This document shows, in pieces, positions 9,791 through 19,746 of a stretch of 64,000 nucleotides of DNA. The notes under the pieces are model-generated. The model ran no database searches and was not told the DNA's origin. It saw nothing but the letters and a program-made list of their open reading frames with translations. This stretch comes from Aureobasidium sp. EXF-3400 (lineage: Eukaryota > Ascomycota > Dothideomycetes > Dothideales > Saccotheciaceae). Where the stretch lies: contig SWBL01000012.1 in NCBI GenBank assembly GCA_024195585.1, positions 1-64,000 of the forward strand. Reading direction: 5' to 3'. A program made the translations under genes and the position numbers. Position 1 is the first letter of the stretch, and each line of letters opens with the position of its first letter.

Positions 9791-11745
9791 GATGCGAGAC
9801 TACGAGTTTTGTTCCTGTCCACAAAAACAATGTTTGTGTATATGCAGGAAGTCGTAGGAGCTATGTCAGATATTCTCGTTGATCCGATGACGAGTTGATC
9901 GACTGGATGATGTTTTATGGGGATGCGACTCGAAAAGGCAATTGCACGCTGCAACTCTATTTAGGCATTCAGCGCCTCCTAGGATGAACCTGTGAACGTG
10001 CATCCTGGCACGATCGATATACGGAACTGACTGTGCAGGGATATTGATTTCTGGTGAGGATTAATAGGACTGGCAGGAGGCAGAGAAGAGAAAGACATCC
10101 TCTATTCATCAGGAGAAGGATTCTGGCCAAGACGTATCGACCTTGCCTTCTTCCTAGGATACTACACTCAAGGAACCAATATGGCTTCACATGTCAGAAA
10201 GATGTCTTAGCCTGCGGAAGTAGTCTCAGTCCTTTCGAGAAGCATACTCCGTACACAATGCCTTGTTGTGCGACGTTACGGAACAGAAGAGCAGCCAGGC
10301 TCAAGACAAGGCTCGTCGTTGTACACGGCAAATTCTCGTCACGCGATTGCCCTTGCGAACCGTTGTACAAGAGACATTACAATGCAGTTACACTTACAGC
10401 TCTCACACAGCCCGACCACAATCAGCAGAGACGGAAAAATAGCTGCGATGCCGCGGCATGCCTTTTCGAAGCTGTAAGAAAAGAGGCTTCTCGAAAAGCC
10501 TTGCGAAAAGCTTCCCCTCGTTCTGCCCCATTTCTCCCGCGTGTTTCGACAGCTCAAATTATTGCCGAACCTTGGCTCTTTCACGCCCACCACGAACTCA
10601 ATCTCTCGCCTCCATGCCGTCGTCGCTCGCGATCAGAGTGAGTGCGAGCAATACTCGTCTCACAACACGCCGATGCATTCAATCCTGAGTGCGAACGATG
10701 TCGAATGCCCCACACGATCTTCTGGCCGCCAACCAGAGCTCGGCCTCACATCTTGAACTTTCGCGGAACAGATCACTGATTTTTTCTGTACGCAATGATG
10801 ATCAGCCAACGAAAAATAGATCATTCATCCGTATAAATATTCCGAGCTCAAGAGTGTCTTGCAAGGCGACGGATAAATAAGGTGAGCTAAACAGTTGTCA
10901 CATTGCTAGTGATATGCATTCTAATATACGTTTGTGGTCAGCGAGTGGAGACGATCTCTAGCGAAGCTCCCGTAATCTGTTCTCGTGACGACTAACGATG
11001 GAAGTATGAGAGTTGACCCGAGAATGCTGCCGCTTCCTACGCACCTTGGACGGAGCCACCACATTGCTGTCTGGTTATGCCTGCGAGATACTGTCCACCA
11101 GTCCAAAGTTTGCGTTCAAAGAGGGACGCGGGGTTCTTTCCCAGTCTCTGGTTCATTGATGCTTGGTAAGTGGCGCCTGAGGAAACCCCAGGAGGATCAC
11201 AAGGCTTGACTGCGGGCCGAGAGGCGTGGAGAAACGTGTGGTCGTGGGGAAGATGACTGCCTGTTCCTGACATAGTTGGAAAATCATCCGTCCGCATGCA
11301 AATAGCACGTTGCAGGTCGCCTAATATACAGATGATCTCGACCGCTACAGCCCTCCCCATAACCCCCACCGGAAAATATTGTATGGGGAACAGCGGGGGT
11401 CCCGCAACTACTCGCAATCTCGTATGAAAACACGGGCTAACATTGCAGCAATTGTTGGCGCAATGCTCAGTGATACTACAAGTCTTAGCTTTATGTGGTC
11501 ATGGGACTAGCTAAAGCCTCCACTTTGAGGGTAACGGTAAGTATAATCATCCTGTCAATCCGCCGGGATACGGATGATATCAGAGCGAGTTCGTGGCTAA
11601 CGATCCTCGCTGAAGATGTTGCTACACCTATAGCCTAAACATAAATAGAAAAGACGAAGCCACCTGTCTGTCGAATATCATCAGCTCCTCTCATACCTGC
11701 AAGCTACCGGTCTATTCTCCCTTACAACTCGCTCATCACTCAGAC
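9791..11745. other. Long divergent intergenic region (aldolase / abfB)
   Basis: Nearly 2 kb separates the two start codons. A 195-codon plus-strand frame (10054-10641) is Arg/Cys-rich, lacks any family signature and overlaps several equally long frames, so I do not call it. The right-hand 400 bp holds candidate regulatory sites for abfB, listed separately. Confidence 0.4.
11364..11648 (+). promoter_or_regulatory. abfB promoter elements: XlnR/AraR-like, CreA-like and TATA-like sites
   Basis: Two GGCTAA hexamers (11435-11440 and 11595-11600) match the GGCTRR core bound by XlnR-type activators of hemicellulase genes. GCGGGG at 11393-11398 and GTGGGG on the minus strand at 11364-11369 match the CreA repressor consensus SYGGRG. 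A near-TATA sequence CATAAATAG lies at 11640-11648, about 100 bp before the ATG. These short motifs are frequent by chance; only their position before an arabinofuranosidase gene makes them credible. Confidence 0.4.
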
Positions 11746-13242
11746 ATGCGTTCAAGAACGAACATTGCTCTCGGCCTAGCTGCCACTGGTTCGTTGGTTG
11801 CCGCCGCTCCCTGCGATATCTACAAGAATGGCGGCACCCCTTGTGTAGCTGCTCATGGCACTACTCGCGCATTGTATGATGCCTACACTGGTCCTCTCTA
11901 CCAACTCAAAAGAGGCTCAGACGGTACTACAACCGATATCTCTCCCTTCTCTGCTGGTGGTGTTGCCAATGCTGCTGCTCAAGACTCTTTCTGCAAGGGC
12001 ACTACCTGCCTCATCAGCATCATCTACGATCAGTCTGGTCGTGCAAACCATCTCTACCAGGCCCAAAAAGGTGCCTTCAGCGGACCAGACATCAACGGAA
12101 ACGACAACTTGGCAGGTGCTATTGGAGCCCCCGTAACTCTGAATGGCAAGAAGGCATATGGTGTGTTCATCTCGCCTGGTACTGGTTACAGAAACGACGA
12201 AGTCAGCGGCACAGCCACTGGAAACGAACCGGAGGGCATGTATGCTGTCCTTGACGGTACTCATTACAACGACGCTTGCTGCTTTGATTACGGCAATGCC
12301 GAGGTCAGCAACACAGACACTGGTAATGGTCACATGGAGGCCGTCTACTTTGGCAACAACACGGTTTGGGGCAGTGGCTCTGGCAGCGGTCCTTGGCTCA
12401 TGGCCGATCTTGAGAACGGTCTGTTCTCTGGCCAGGGTACGAAGCAGAACACTGCAGACCCTTCAATCTCCAACAGATTCTTCACCGGAATGGTCAAGGG
12501 AGAGCCTAACCAGTGGGCACTCCGTGGTGGCAATGCTGCGTCGGGTTCTTTGTCGACATACTACAGTGGCGCTCGTCCCACAGTCGGTGGTTATAACCCC
12601 ATGAGCCTCGAGGGTGCCATCATTCTTGGTATTGGGGGCGATAACAGCAACGGTGCTCAGGGTACTTTCTACGAGGGAGTCATGACCTCGGGTTACCCAT
12701 CCGACGCCACTGAAGCCTCGGTGCAGGCCAACATTGTGGCTGCGAAGTACGCTACCACATCCTTGAACACAGCGCCTCTCACTGTGGGCAACAAGATCTC
12801 GATCAAGGTGACCACCCCTGGATATGACACTCGCTACCTGGCCCACACCGGAGCCACAGTCAACACGCAGGTTGTCTCGTCATCTAGCGCTACTAGCCTC
12901 AAGCAACAAGCCAGCTGGACTGTTCGCACCGGCCTGGGTAACAGCGGCTGTTACTCCTTCGAGTCGGTTGATACACCTGGAAGCTTCATCAGACACTACA
13001 ACTTCCAGCTCCAGCTCAACGCGAATGACAACACCAAGGCATTCAAGGAGGACGCGACTTTCTGCTCGCAGAGCGGACTCGTTACTGGCAACACTTTCAA
13101 CTCGTGGAGCTACCCTGCTAAGTTCATCCGTCACTACAACAATGTTGGATACATTGCTAGCAACGGAGGTGTTCACGATTTCGACTCTGCTACAGGCTTC
13201 AACAACGATGTCAGCTTTGTGGTTGGAAGCAGCTTTGCGTAG
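11746..13242 (+). CDS. abfB: Alpha-L-arabinofuranosidase B, GH54 with CBM42
   Basis: This single-exon gene encodes 498 residues, the usual length for AbfB (about 499). Residues 1-20 are a signal peptide ending before PCDIY. The GH54 domain follows (to about 335) with conserved AAHGTTRALYDAY, IYDQSGRANHL and the Cys-Cys pair in NDACCFDYGNAE. The catalytic residues match the characterised Aspergillus enzymes (Glu221 and Asp297): Glu223 in ADLENGLFSG is the nucleophile and Asp299 in GIGGDNSNGAQG is the acid/base. The C-terminal 150 residues are the arabinose-binding CBM42 beta-trefoil, with SWTV, FIRHYNF and the terminal FDSATGFNNDVSF repeats. The secreted enzyme removes arabinofuranose side chains from arabinoxylan, arabinan and pectin. 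The upstream region carries plausible XlnR- and CreA-type sites, which suggests induction by pentoses and repression by glucose. Confidence 0.97.
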   Translation: MRSRTNIALGLAATGSLVAAAPCDIYKNGGTPCVAAHGTTRALYDAYTGPLYQLKRGSDGTTTDISPFSAGGVANAAAQDSFCKGTTCLISIIYDQSGRANHLYQAQKGAFSGPDINGNDNLAGAIGAPVTLNGKKAYGVFISPGTGYRNDEVSGTATGNEPEGMYAVLDGTHYNDACCFDYGNAEVSNTDTGNGHMEAVYFGNNTVWGSGSGSGPWLMADLENGLFSGQGTKQNTADPSISNRFFTGMVKGEPNQWALRGGNAASGSLSTYYSGARPTVGGYNPMSLEGAIILGIGGDNSNGAQGTFYEGVMTSGYPSDATEASVQANIVAAKYATTSLNTAPLTVGNKISIKVTTPGYDTRYLAHTGATVNTQVVSSSSATSLKQQASWTVRTGLGNSGCYSFESVDTPGSFIRHYNFQLQLNANDNTKAFKEDATFCSQSGLVTGNTFNSWSYPAKFIRHYNNVGYIASNGGVHDFDSATGFNNDVSFVVGSSFA

Positions 13243-13694
13243 AGGCAAGAAATCAGGATGAGGATAACGGATAGTTATGACCAAAAAATCATGAGTTTGT
13301 AGTTTTGATGTCTTATCCGTAGGCTTTGGAATATGAAATGTTTGTCTCTCGTTCATGTGCCGTTATAAAGAAGAAAATAAGGAGCAAGCTCGGAGGCTCT
13401 TATCGGGCGATAGGGCTAGATCGGCAGTCGGCTCGGACCCTGCCCCAATCGTCATTGGCTTTCGCAAGAGACTCGGCGACTCTTCTTGGGTTGATCTTGT
13501 CTTTTGTTCTTGCACAACCTGACGAGACCATTTCGATTTGCTATCAATCAAATTCTACAACCCTACCAACGCCACTCGTCCATATCCCCGACGCCCCTTC
13601 CACTCACATCTCGCCCCATCGTCTGCATCCACGCCGCCAGAGACGCCACCATCTTGTGACAACAGTACCCCTCCTCGCCCGAGCACCACACATC
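13243..13694. other. Intergenic, abfB 3' region and E2 promoter
   Basis: About 450 bp. The E2 frame happens to stay open back to 13326, but the translation upstream of 13695 has no E2 homology, and the pyrimidine-rich stretch at 13560-13690 looks like a 5' UTR. Confidence 0.5.
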
Positions 13695-14306
13695 ATGTCG
13701 ACCTCATCACCAGTACCGCGTTTCGGCTCGCCCGGCGGCTCCTCTAGTTCAGCACTCCTACTAGGCCGCCAGTTCAAGCAGATGCAAAGCGACAAGGACA
13801 TTCCCGGCATCAGCTGCGGCCTGGTCAATAACAATGTCTTTGAGTGGGAGGTCATGCTCATGCTGCCCGACGAAAGCGGCGGTCTCTATGGCGGTGGCTG
13901 TTTCAGAAGCCTGCTCCATTTTCCCACTGAGTACCCACACATGCCGCCCAAGATGAAGTTTGTCACACCCATCTGGCATCCCAATAGTGAGTCGTTCTGT
14001 ACCTGTCTGTTTCTTGGCTATCTCGCTAACTATCTTGTCACAGTCTACGAGAGCGGCGAAGTCTGCATCTCCATCCTGCATCCTCCAGAAGAAGACAAGT
14101 ACGGCTATGAATCCGCCGCCGAACGATGGTCGCCCGTTCAAACTCCCGAGACCATCTTGCTCTCCGTCATCAGCATGCTTTCATCACCCAACGACGAGTC
14201 ACCAGCAAACATTGAGGCCGGCAAACAATGGCGTGAGGATCCGGCTACATTCAAGAAGAAGGTCAGAAAGTGCGTCAGAGACTCTCAGGAGAGTGCTTGG
14301 GATTAG
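13695..14306 (+). CDS. Ubiquitin-conjugating enzyme E2, UBE2G1 type
   Basis: This two-exon gene (13695-13986 and 14044-14306) encodes 184 residues. I chose ATG 13695 because the E2 fold begins at SSSALLLGRQFKQM. The core motifs are PPKMKFVTPIWHPN, the catalytic Cys105 in GEVCISILHPP, the acidic insertion EEDKYGYESAAERWSP that marks the UBE2G/Cdc34 class, and SMLSSPNDESPAN. The C-terminal VRKCVRDSQESAWD resembles UBE2G1 more than UBE2G2/Ubc7. The protein accepts ubiquitin from E1 and passes it to RING E3s; UBE2G-class enzymes build Lys48 chains. The 57-nt intron (GTGAGT...CACAG, branch-like GCTAAC) is a multiple of three and has no stop, so an unspliced mRNA would insert 19 residues just before the catalytic loop. 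Splicing restores the canonical WHPNIYESGEVC. Confidence 0.93.
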   Translation: MSTSSPVPRFGSPGGSSSSALLLGRQFKQMQSDKDIPGISCGLVNNNVFEWEVMLMLPDESGGLYGGGCFRSLLHFPTEYPHMPPKMKFVTPIWHPNSESFCTCLFLGYLANYLVTVYESGEVCISILHPPEEDKYGYESAAERWSPVQTPETILLSVISMLSSPNDESPANIEAGKQWREDPATFKKKVRKCVRDSQESAWD

Positions 14307-15310
14307 TCGAGTCTGCAAACTGTCTGTCGGCGATTGATGGCGTACATTGTGAGCCTGGCGCTCAGTGGGAGCATCTCTGGGTTGTTGTTCTTTCTCTGTT
14401 CATTTTTACGGTGCATTGGCGTGGTTCCTGTCTGTCGTGTTTTCTCACATCTTCAACTTTTACCATTATAGCTTTGCGTGGACCCTTTTGCATCGGCCAC
14501 TTGCTCATGTAGTCGGTCGTTGTACCTGTTGGGCCTTGCGGGAACAACCACTGTAGATCTCGTATCTTCAAATTTGCATGTGACCAAGCTCATCATTATC
14601 GTTATCACGACGTCTGTTATGTCGAGTTGACAGGGTTACCCCATAGCTGTCAGTATCACCCTGTCATCACGTTCTAAACCAAGCACATCATCAAAACGAT
14701 ACCATTTTTTCCAGTTTTCAAGTCGTACAACACAGCTTGATGTTGACCTATCATTAGCTGCTTATGTCTCATGCAATGTAGACAATTTCGTTGATACTGA
14801 CAAGGTCTTGTCTTCTTCCGTGCTCTCCCTTGCATGATGCCTTCCTCAACCTAACTCCACAACCCACAACCATCATCACATCACCAAACACAGAGAATAG
14901 AATACAGATTCATCTCGAACAGACTACACCATCTACCTATTGAAAGTCACATCTCAGATCTCAATCGCAGAACAAATCAGAACCTATTCGCAAAGAACAT
15001 TGTTTGCCCATCAAGGTCCGGAAACTCGGAGGGTATGGAAAGGCGGGGTCGAGGAGCAAGCACCATGATGGGCACGATGTGCCGAGATAGGCAGCTGCGG
15101 TTTGCGTTTTCAATGCAGCTTATCTTGCCGCTCGTTCCATCCCAAGGCAACCACTATTAGACTCGCACCTTACCTCTCAACAGCTCTTGCTTATCTTGAC
15201 TTCTGTGGACTTTTGCTTTCATCTGCTCGTTTCCCTTCGTCTTCATCGTTTATCGATTGTTGTTCTGCTGGAAGCTTTCACATTGCCGATAGAATACGAG
15301 AATAGAAGAT
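14307..15310. other. Intergenic, 1 kb
   Basis: The E2 3' UTR runs into the promoter of the bleomycin hydrolase gene. Only short frames (up to 81 codons) are seen, several in pyrimidine-rich DNA typical of fungal 5' UTRs (15150-15260). No other structure is seen. Confidence 0.45.
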
Positions 15311-16993
15311 ATGGGTAGTGCAGAGTCTGTGCCGAGAGAGAGGCAGCAACAGAGGTCCTCGAGGCTGGACCTTCTGGCCTTGCAGGAGAAGTACGACGCC
15401 TTCCGCGTCACCGAAGACCGCGAGACCGACAGCATGATCGTTGAGCGCAATACTGGACGCGATGACAGAGGTAAAGTTGACCTTCCGACAAGCAAGGAAT
15501 GATGCCATCAGGAACGTATGACTAACAACCGGTGATCAACAGATCAAGTTCGTCCAACACGCCAAACCCACATCTCCGGTGCCAAAACCGAGGCTTTGAT
15601 CCATACGATCCTGCAAGACCCAAAGAACCGCCTGGCTCTGTCAGCACTCTCGACCGCAAACCCGGCCAAAGTCCTCGAGAAGCCTTCAGCTATTCTCAAA
15701 GACACACAAACCTTCAATGTCGCCATTCCCTTCGAGGGTTCCCCTGTCACGAACCAGCGCAGCTCGGGAAGATGTTGGATCTTCGCCGCTACGAACGTTT
15801 TCCGCGTTGCCATCATGAAGAAGTACAACATTGAGAAGTTTGAACTCAGTCAGGCGTACCTGTTCTTCTGGGACAAGGTCGAGAAGAGCAATTTCTTCCT
15901 CGAGAGTATCCTGGAGACCGCGGATCTGCCTGTCGACGATCGTCTTGTTTCGACATTGATGGACTCACCTGTCAACGACGGTGGGCAGTGGTCGATGATT
16001 CAAAACTTGGTTGAAAAGTATGGATTGGTGCCGCAAACGCTGTACCCGGACTCTCACAATGCTAAGAACTCGGCTGTCATGGACCGTCTTTTGACGACCA
16101 AGCTGAGGGAAAGTGCATTACGCTTGAGAGCACTTAAGAAATCTAGCTCCAGTACTGCAGAGACTTCTGTAGCCGCGGCCAAAGAGCAGATGATGCAGGA
16201 TATCATCAGGATCTTGACGCTCAGCTTGGGTCGCCCTCCTTCATCATACACCAAGTTCACCTGGGAGTTTTACGACAAGGCTGGCAAGCTGAAGACAGTA
16301 AAGATGTCGCCAAAGGAGTTCGCCAGCAGCTTGAACGACACTCACGGACTGCGAGCCCTTGGTGGAACTGATGTACACAGCTTATTCAGCCTGGTCAACG
16401 ACCCGCGCAACGAGTTCAACAGACTGCTGACTGTCGACTTCCTTACCAATGTGTCGGGAGGGAGATACGTTAGCTATGTGAATGTTGACAAGCCAGTCTG
16501 GAAGAAGGGCGCCATTGAGATGCTCAAGAAGGGCTGGCCAGTCTTCTTCGGATCTGACGTAGGCAAATTCAGCGACTCCACACTAGGCATCATGGACCCT
16601 GATCTCGTCGACTACGAGCTCGGCTTTAATGTTAAGTTGGGTATGTCCAAAGCTGAGAGACTCATGTCTGGCGAGAGCGCCATGACCCATGCGATGGTCT
16701 TGACTGCGGTACACCTGTCACCCTCTGGGGAACCAATACGCTGGCGCGTCGAGAACAGCTGGAGCGAGGACGCTGGAACCGATGGTTATTTCGTCATGTC
16801 TGACAAGGTGAGCTTGCTGTGATTCAACTGTCGAATTGTATATGCTGATCAAACTCTTACCATGTAGTGGATGGACGAGTTCTGCTACCAAGTCGTCGTT
16901 GACCCTAGCTGTGTCAGCCAAGAGGTTAGGGATATACTGAAGCAGGATCCCAAGGTGTTGGACCTGTGGGATCCCATGGGCGTCTTGGCGTAG
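15311..16993 (+). CDS. BLH1: Bleomycin hydrolase (cysteine aminopeptidase, C1B)
   Basis: Three exons (15311-15470, 15543-16807, 16868-16993) encode 516 residues. The introns have GTAAAG...CAG with an ACTAAC branch site at 15521, and GTGAGC...TAG. The papain-like catalytic triad is Cys131 in RSSGRCWIFA, His436 in AMTHAMVL and Asn458 in VENSWSED. The cytosolic family forms a barrel-like homohexamer whose C-terminal arm lies in the active-site cleft; the protein ends in PMGVLA, as in yeast Lap3, where the arm sets aminopeptidase specificity. The yeast enzyme hydrolyses homocysteine thiolactone and inactivates bleomycin. The N-terminus begins MGSAES, so N-myristoylation is conceivable (Gly2, Ser6), but this is only a motif observation. 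Domain length and motifs are normal and I see nothing broken. Confidence 0.96.
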
Positions 16994-18813
16994 GCTAGAT
17001 ACTCTTGCTGATCAGACAGGGTAGTATTGTGAGAAATAACGAATCGATGCAAGTCATACTTAAAGTGGTACACACCAGCAGATGGGAGTATTGGATGTCT
17101 TTGTCTCAATCCATGATCATGAAGATCAGATTTAGATTTGCTGATTCGGGCAATTGAGCGAAAGCTGTTACAGCTGCTGCAACGCTACACGGCAGACAAT
17201 GTTTCGCAACCTTGCACTTGTGAAGCATAGTACCTGCATGATGTTTGATCAGTCAAAACTTACAGGCGACGCCCGCAAAGTTTGCTTGAACTGTATAACG
17301 AATGTTTGCAAGACCAGAGTTGGTTGTTGCACAAAAGTAAGGGGCTCTCGGGTGACAGCCGTTCGTATCACTTACCACATCCGCAAGGGACCTCAAGCCC
17401 CGGCACGTGGGAATAGTGGGAATACGAGGTGTTGCCGTGTGGTCCAAACATTAAGCTTATACTGTGTTGGGTCCATATTGAATAGCGTAACATTAAGCAG
17501 AAAGAGCTGAACGGCCTTTACAAATCTGGACTTGACTTCGATATAAGAGGGAGCATCTGATGTTTGCTGTCGCGGAGACACGACCAGCCGCCGAAGCCCC
17601 CGAATCGATTTTGCTCATACGCAGCTCTTTGTCGTCGCGTCCATGCATGCAGAAGATCTCCGAAGGCCAAGACGTTTCCGCGACGCAAGGCTCAGAATCG
17701 ATACTCGCAGTACGTACAACAGATAGAGAGAGAGAAAGGTGATATGCGCTGATCGTTATGGGCAGGCCGTTTCAGGGGAGTCAGAACGAGTCAAAGACGA
17801 AATAGTCAGGAGGCTGCGCGAGTCGCAATCGATCTGACTTGGCAGAGAACTGGATGTCTCGAGATTATTTGCATCGTCAAGCCCTGAGCCAGTTACAGAA
17901 GAGGCAAGCCGCATGTTTTGATGGCTTTTCTGTTGTGACCCATGTCGAGAGTTCTCCTGCATGAGAGATGCACTCAAACTTGTTGTGGGGATCGTGGCGT
18001 CGGTTCCGCACAGTGAATTGGGCTTGGAGCTTATCGCTCCTCCCTGCTAGTCGGACCCGAGACTGCCAACCTCTCTTCATGGCGGGAGGACAAGAATGAA
18101 GCACCAAGGCAAAGAGCAAACATGATTTCAAGTTTGCCAAATTGTGAGGTGGAACTGTCACGCGACCATCGGAGAAATATCCACAGACTTTCAGCAAGCA
18201 AACATGATCTCAGAGTAAACTTTGCTCTGACAAGTTTCCCCTGATCAGAGTGTTGAAGATGGAAAAAAAATTGGCATGGATGCACTCTTGCCAAGGAGCC
18301 ATCTTTTGCCGGCCGCGCAATAACTCCGCGTCACAGTTTTGAAACGGTTTCGCAGTGATTAGCCTGCACGGCCACGGCTCTTAGAGTTCAAACAACGACA
18401 TGACGACCAACGTCGAAAGAAAGCACTGAAAGTGGGGTTGGTGGGCTTCTCCTGACCTCCAAAGGGGCATCCGGGAAGATCGAGCGGCCTTGAATGCAAC
18501 CCTTGATCAAGACTGCACTGCCCTGTACCCATACGCAACCAAGACGGACGGCTAAGTAGATAACTACGCCATCGCACCTTCGTTTCCGCCAGCCATTTCT
18601 TGCTTGCCAATCTTCTTGTTTCTGTTCCCGCTCCCGTCCATCAACCACGACGCTTAACCGGCCAGTCCGATTCTCAAAAACATTGAGCTTGCGCTGTTGC
18701 GTCTCTTCCCAATCTTTTTCTATCCTGCCACGCATACCGACATATTACGCCTGTCCGCCCATTTCTCTCTACAGCAGCCCGTAATTTAATATACCATACA
18801 CACAACTATCACA
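16994..18813. other. Intergenic, 1.8 kb
   Basis: The BLH1 3' flank and the promoter of the next gene. All open frames are 60-118 codons, overlap one another on both strands and show no motif. A short AG-rich run lies at 17723-17737. The pyrimidine-rich stretch at 18590-18720 probably belongs to the 5' UTR of the gene at 18814. Confidence 0.45.
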
Positions 18814-19746
18814 ATGGCTTACGCAAACTTGCCCTACACGCCAAAGCCCATCACGGACATCTTCACAGCGGATACCGACATTGACCGCAGAAAGTGCCAG
18901 CGTGTCGTGCCCATGCGCGTTCTTGCACTTGGTCTCGGACGTACTGGAACTGCTTGTAAGTCAATCGACGTTCGCTGTTCTCAGCCCAGCTTCTAACATC
19001 CCGTTCCAGCTCTGCGCACCGCCCTCAAAGAGCTCGGCTTCGATGACTGCTACCACATGATGTCTGCATCGGTTGAGAACCCCCCTGACTGCCTCATGTG
19101 GCAGGATGCTTTTGCCGCCAAGTACGACGGTGTTGGCAAGTTCGGTCGTGAGGAGTGGGACAAACTTCTTGGACACTGCCAAGCTGTTTGCGATTGGCCT
19201 GCTGTTGCCTTCGCCAAGGAGCTTATTGAGGCCTACCCGGAGGCCAAGGTTCTCGTTACCACTCGCAATGTCGACACATGGCACGCTTCGACCATGAAGA
19301 CTGTTGACTGGCGCGCAAATGACCCTGAGCTCAAGATGGTCTCGAGATTTGACTGGGGATCCGGCCTCTACCAACCTATGTTGCGCAAGTTCTGGGACGT
19401 CTTCTTTGGCGGTGACTTTGAGAAGAACGGAAAGCAAAAATACATCGACTACTACGAGGAGATCAGATCTCTGGTTCCTAAGGAGAACCTCCTCGAGTAC
19501 AGAATGGGCGAGGGCTGGGAGCCTCTATGCGAGTTCCTCGAGGTACCTGTTCCTGAGGGCAAGAAGTTCCCTCACACCAACGACACTGATGGCTTCGTCG
19601 ATCGCTGCCGTGCTCGCAACCGCGCTCAGATGATGAACGTTGCTTTCCGCGCTCTTGTCGTTGGTGGAAGTGTTGCTGCTACAGCCTTCAGCGCCGCCAT
19701 GACTATTCGTCGCTTCGTTGGCTCAAGAGGTACCCTCTTGGCTTAA
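18814..19746 (+). CDS. Sulfotransferase-family (Sulfotransfer_4-type) P-loop protein
   Basis: Two exons (18814-18955 and 19010-19746) encode 292 residues. The intron is GTAAGT...CCAG, 54 nt, and its removal joins LGRTGTA to SLRTALKELGFDDCYHM. LGLGRTGTASL is the 5'-phosphosulfate-binding P-loop expected for PAPS-dependent enzymes. VLVTTRNVDTWHAS matches the 3'-phosphate loop region, and the GFVDRCRARNRAQ element follows near the C-terminus. A hydrophobic segment (about residues 264-285) near the end could anchor the protein in a membrane. Proteins of this group are common in ascomycetes and are often mis-annotated as NAD-dependent epimerases. Neither substrate nor activity is established, so sulfotransfer is inferred from the fold only. 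A second, unrelated sulfotransferase-like gene lies 1.9 kb downstream. Confidence 0.85.

Noticed and set aside
10054..10641. 195-codon plus-strand frame upstream of abfB
   Set aside because: Arg/Cys-rich, no domain, and overlapped by several similar frames; probably chance.
13326..13694. N-terminal extension of the E2 gene
   Set aside because: In frame but unrelated to any E2 N-terminus; the sequence is pyrimidine-rich like a 5' UTR. ATG 13695 fits the family.
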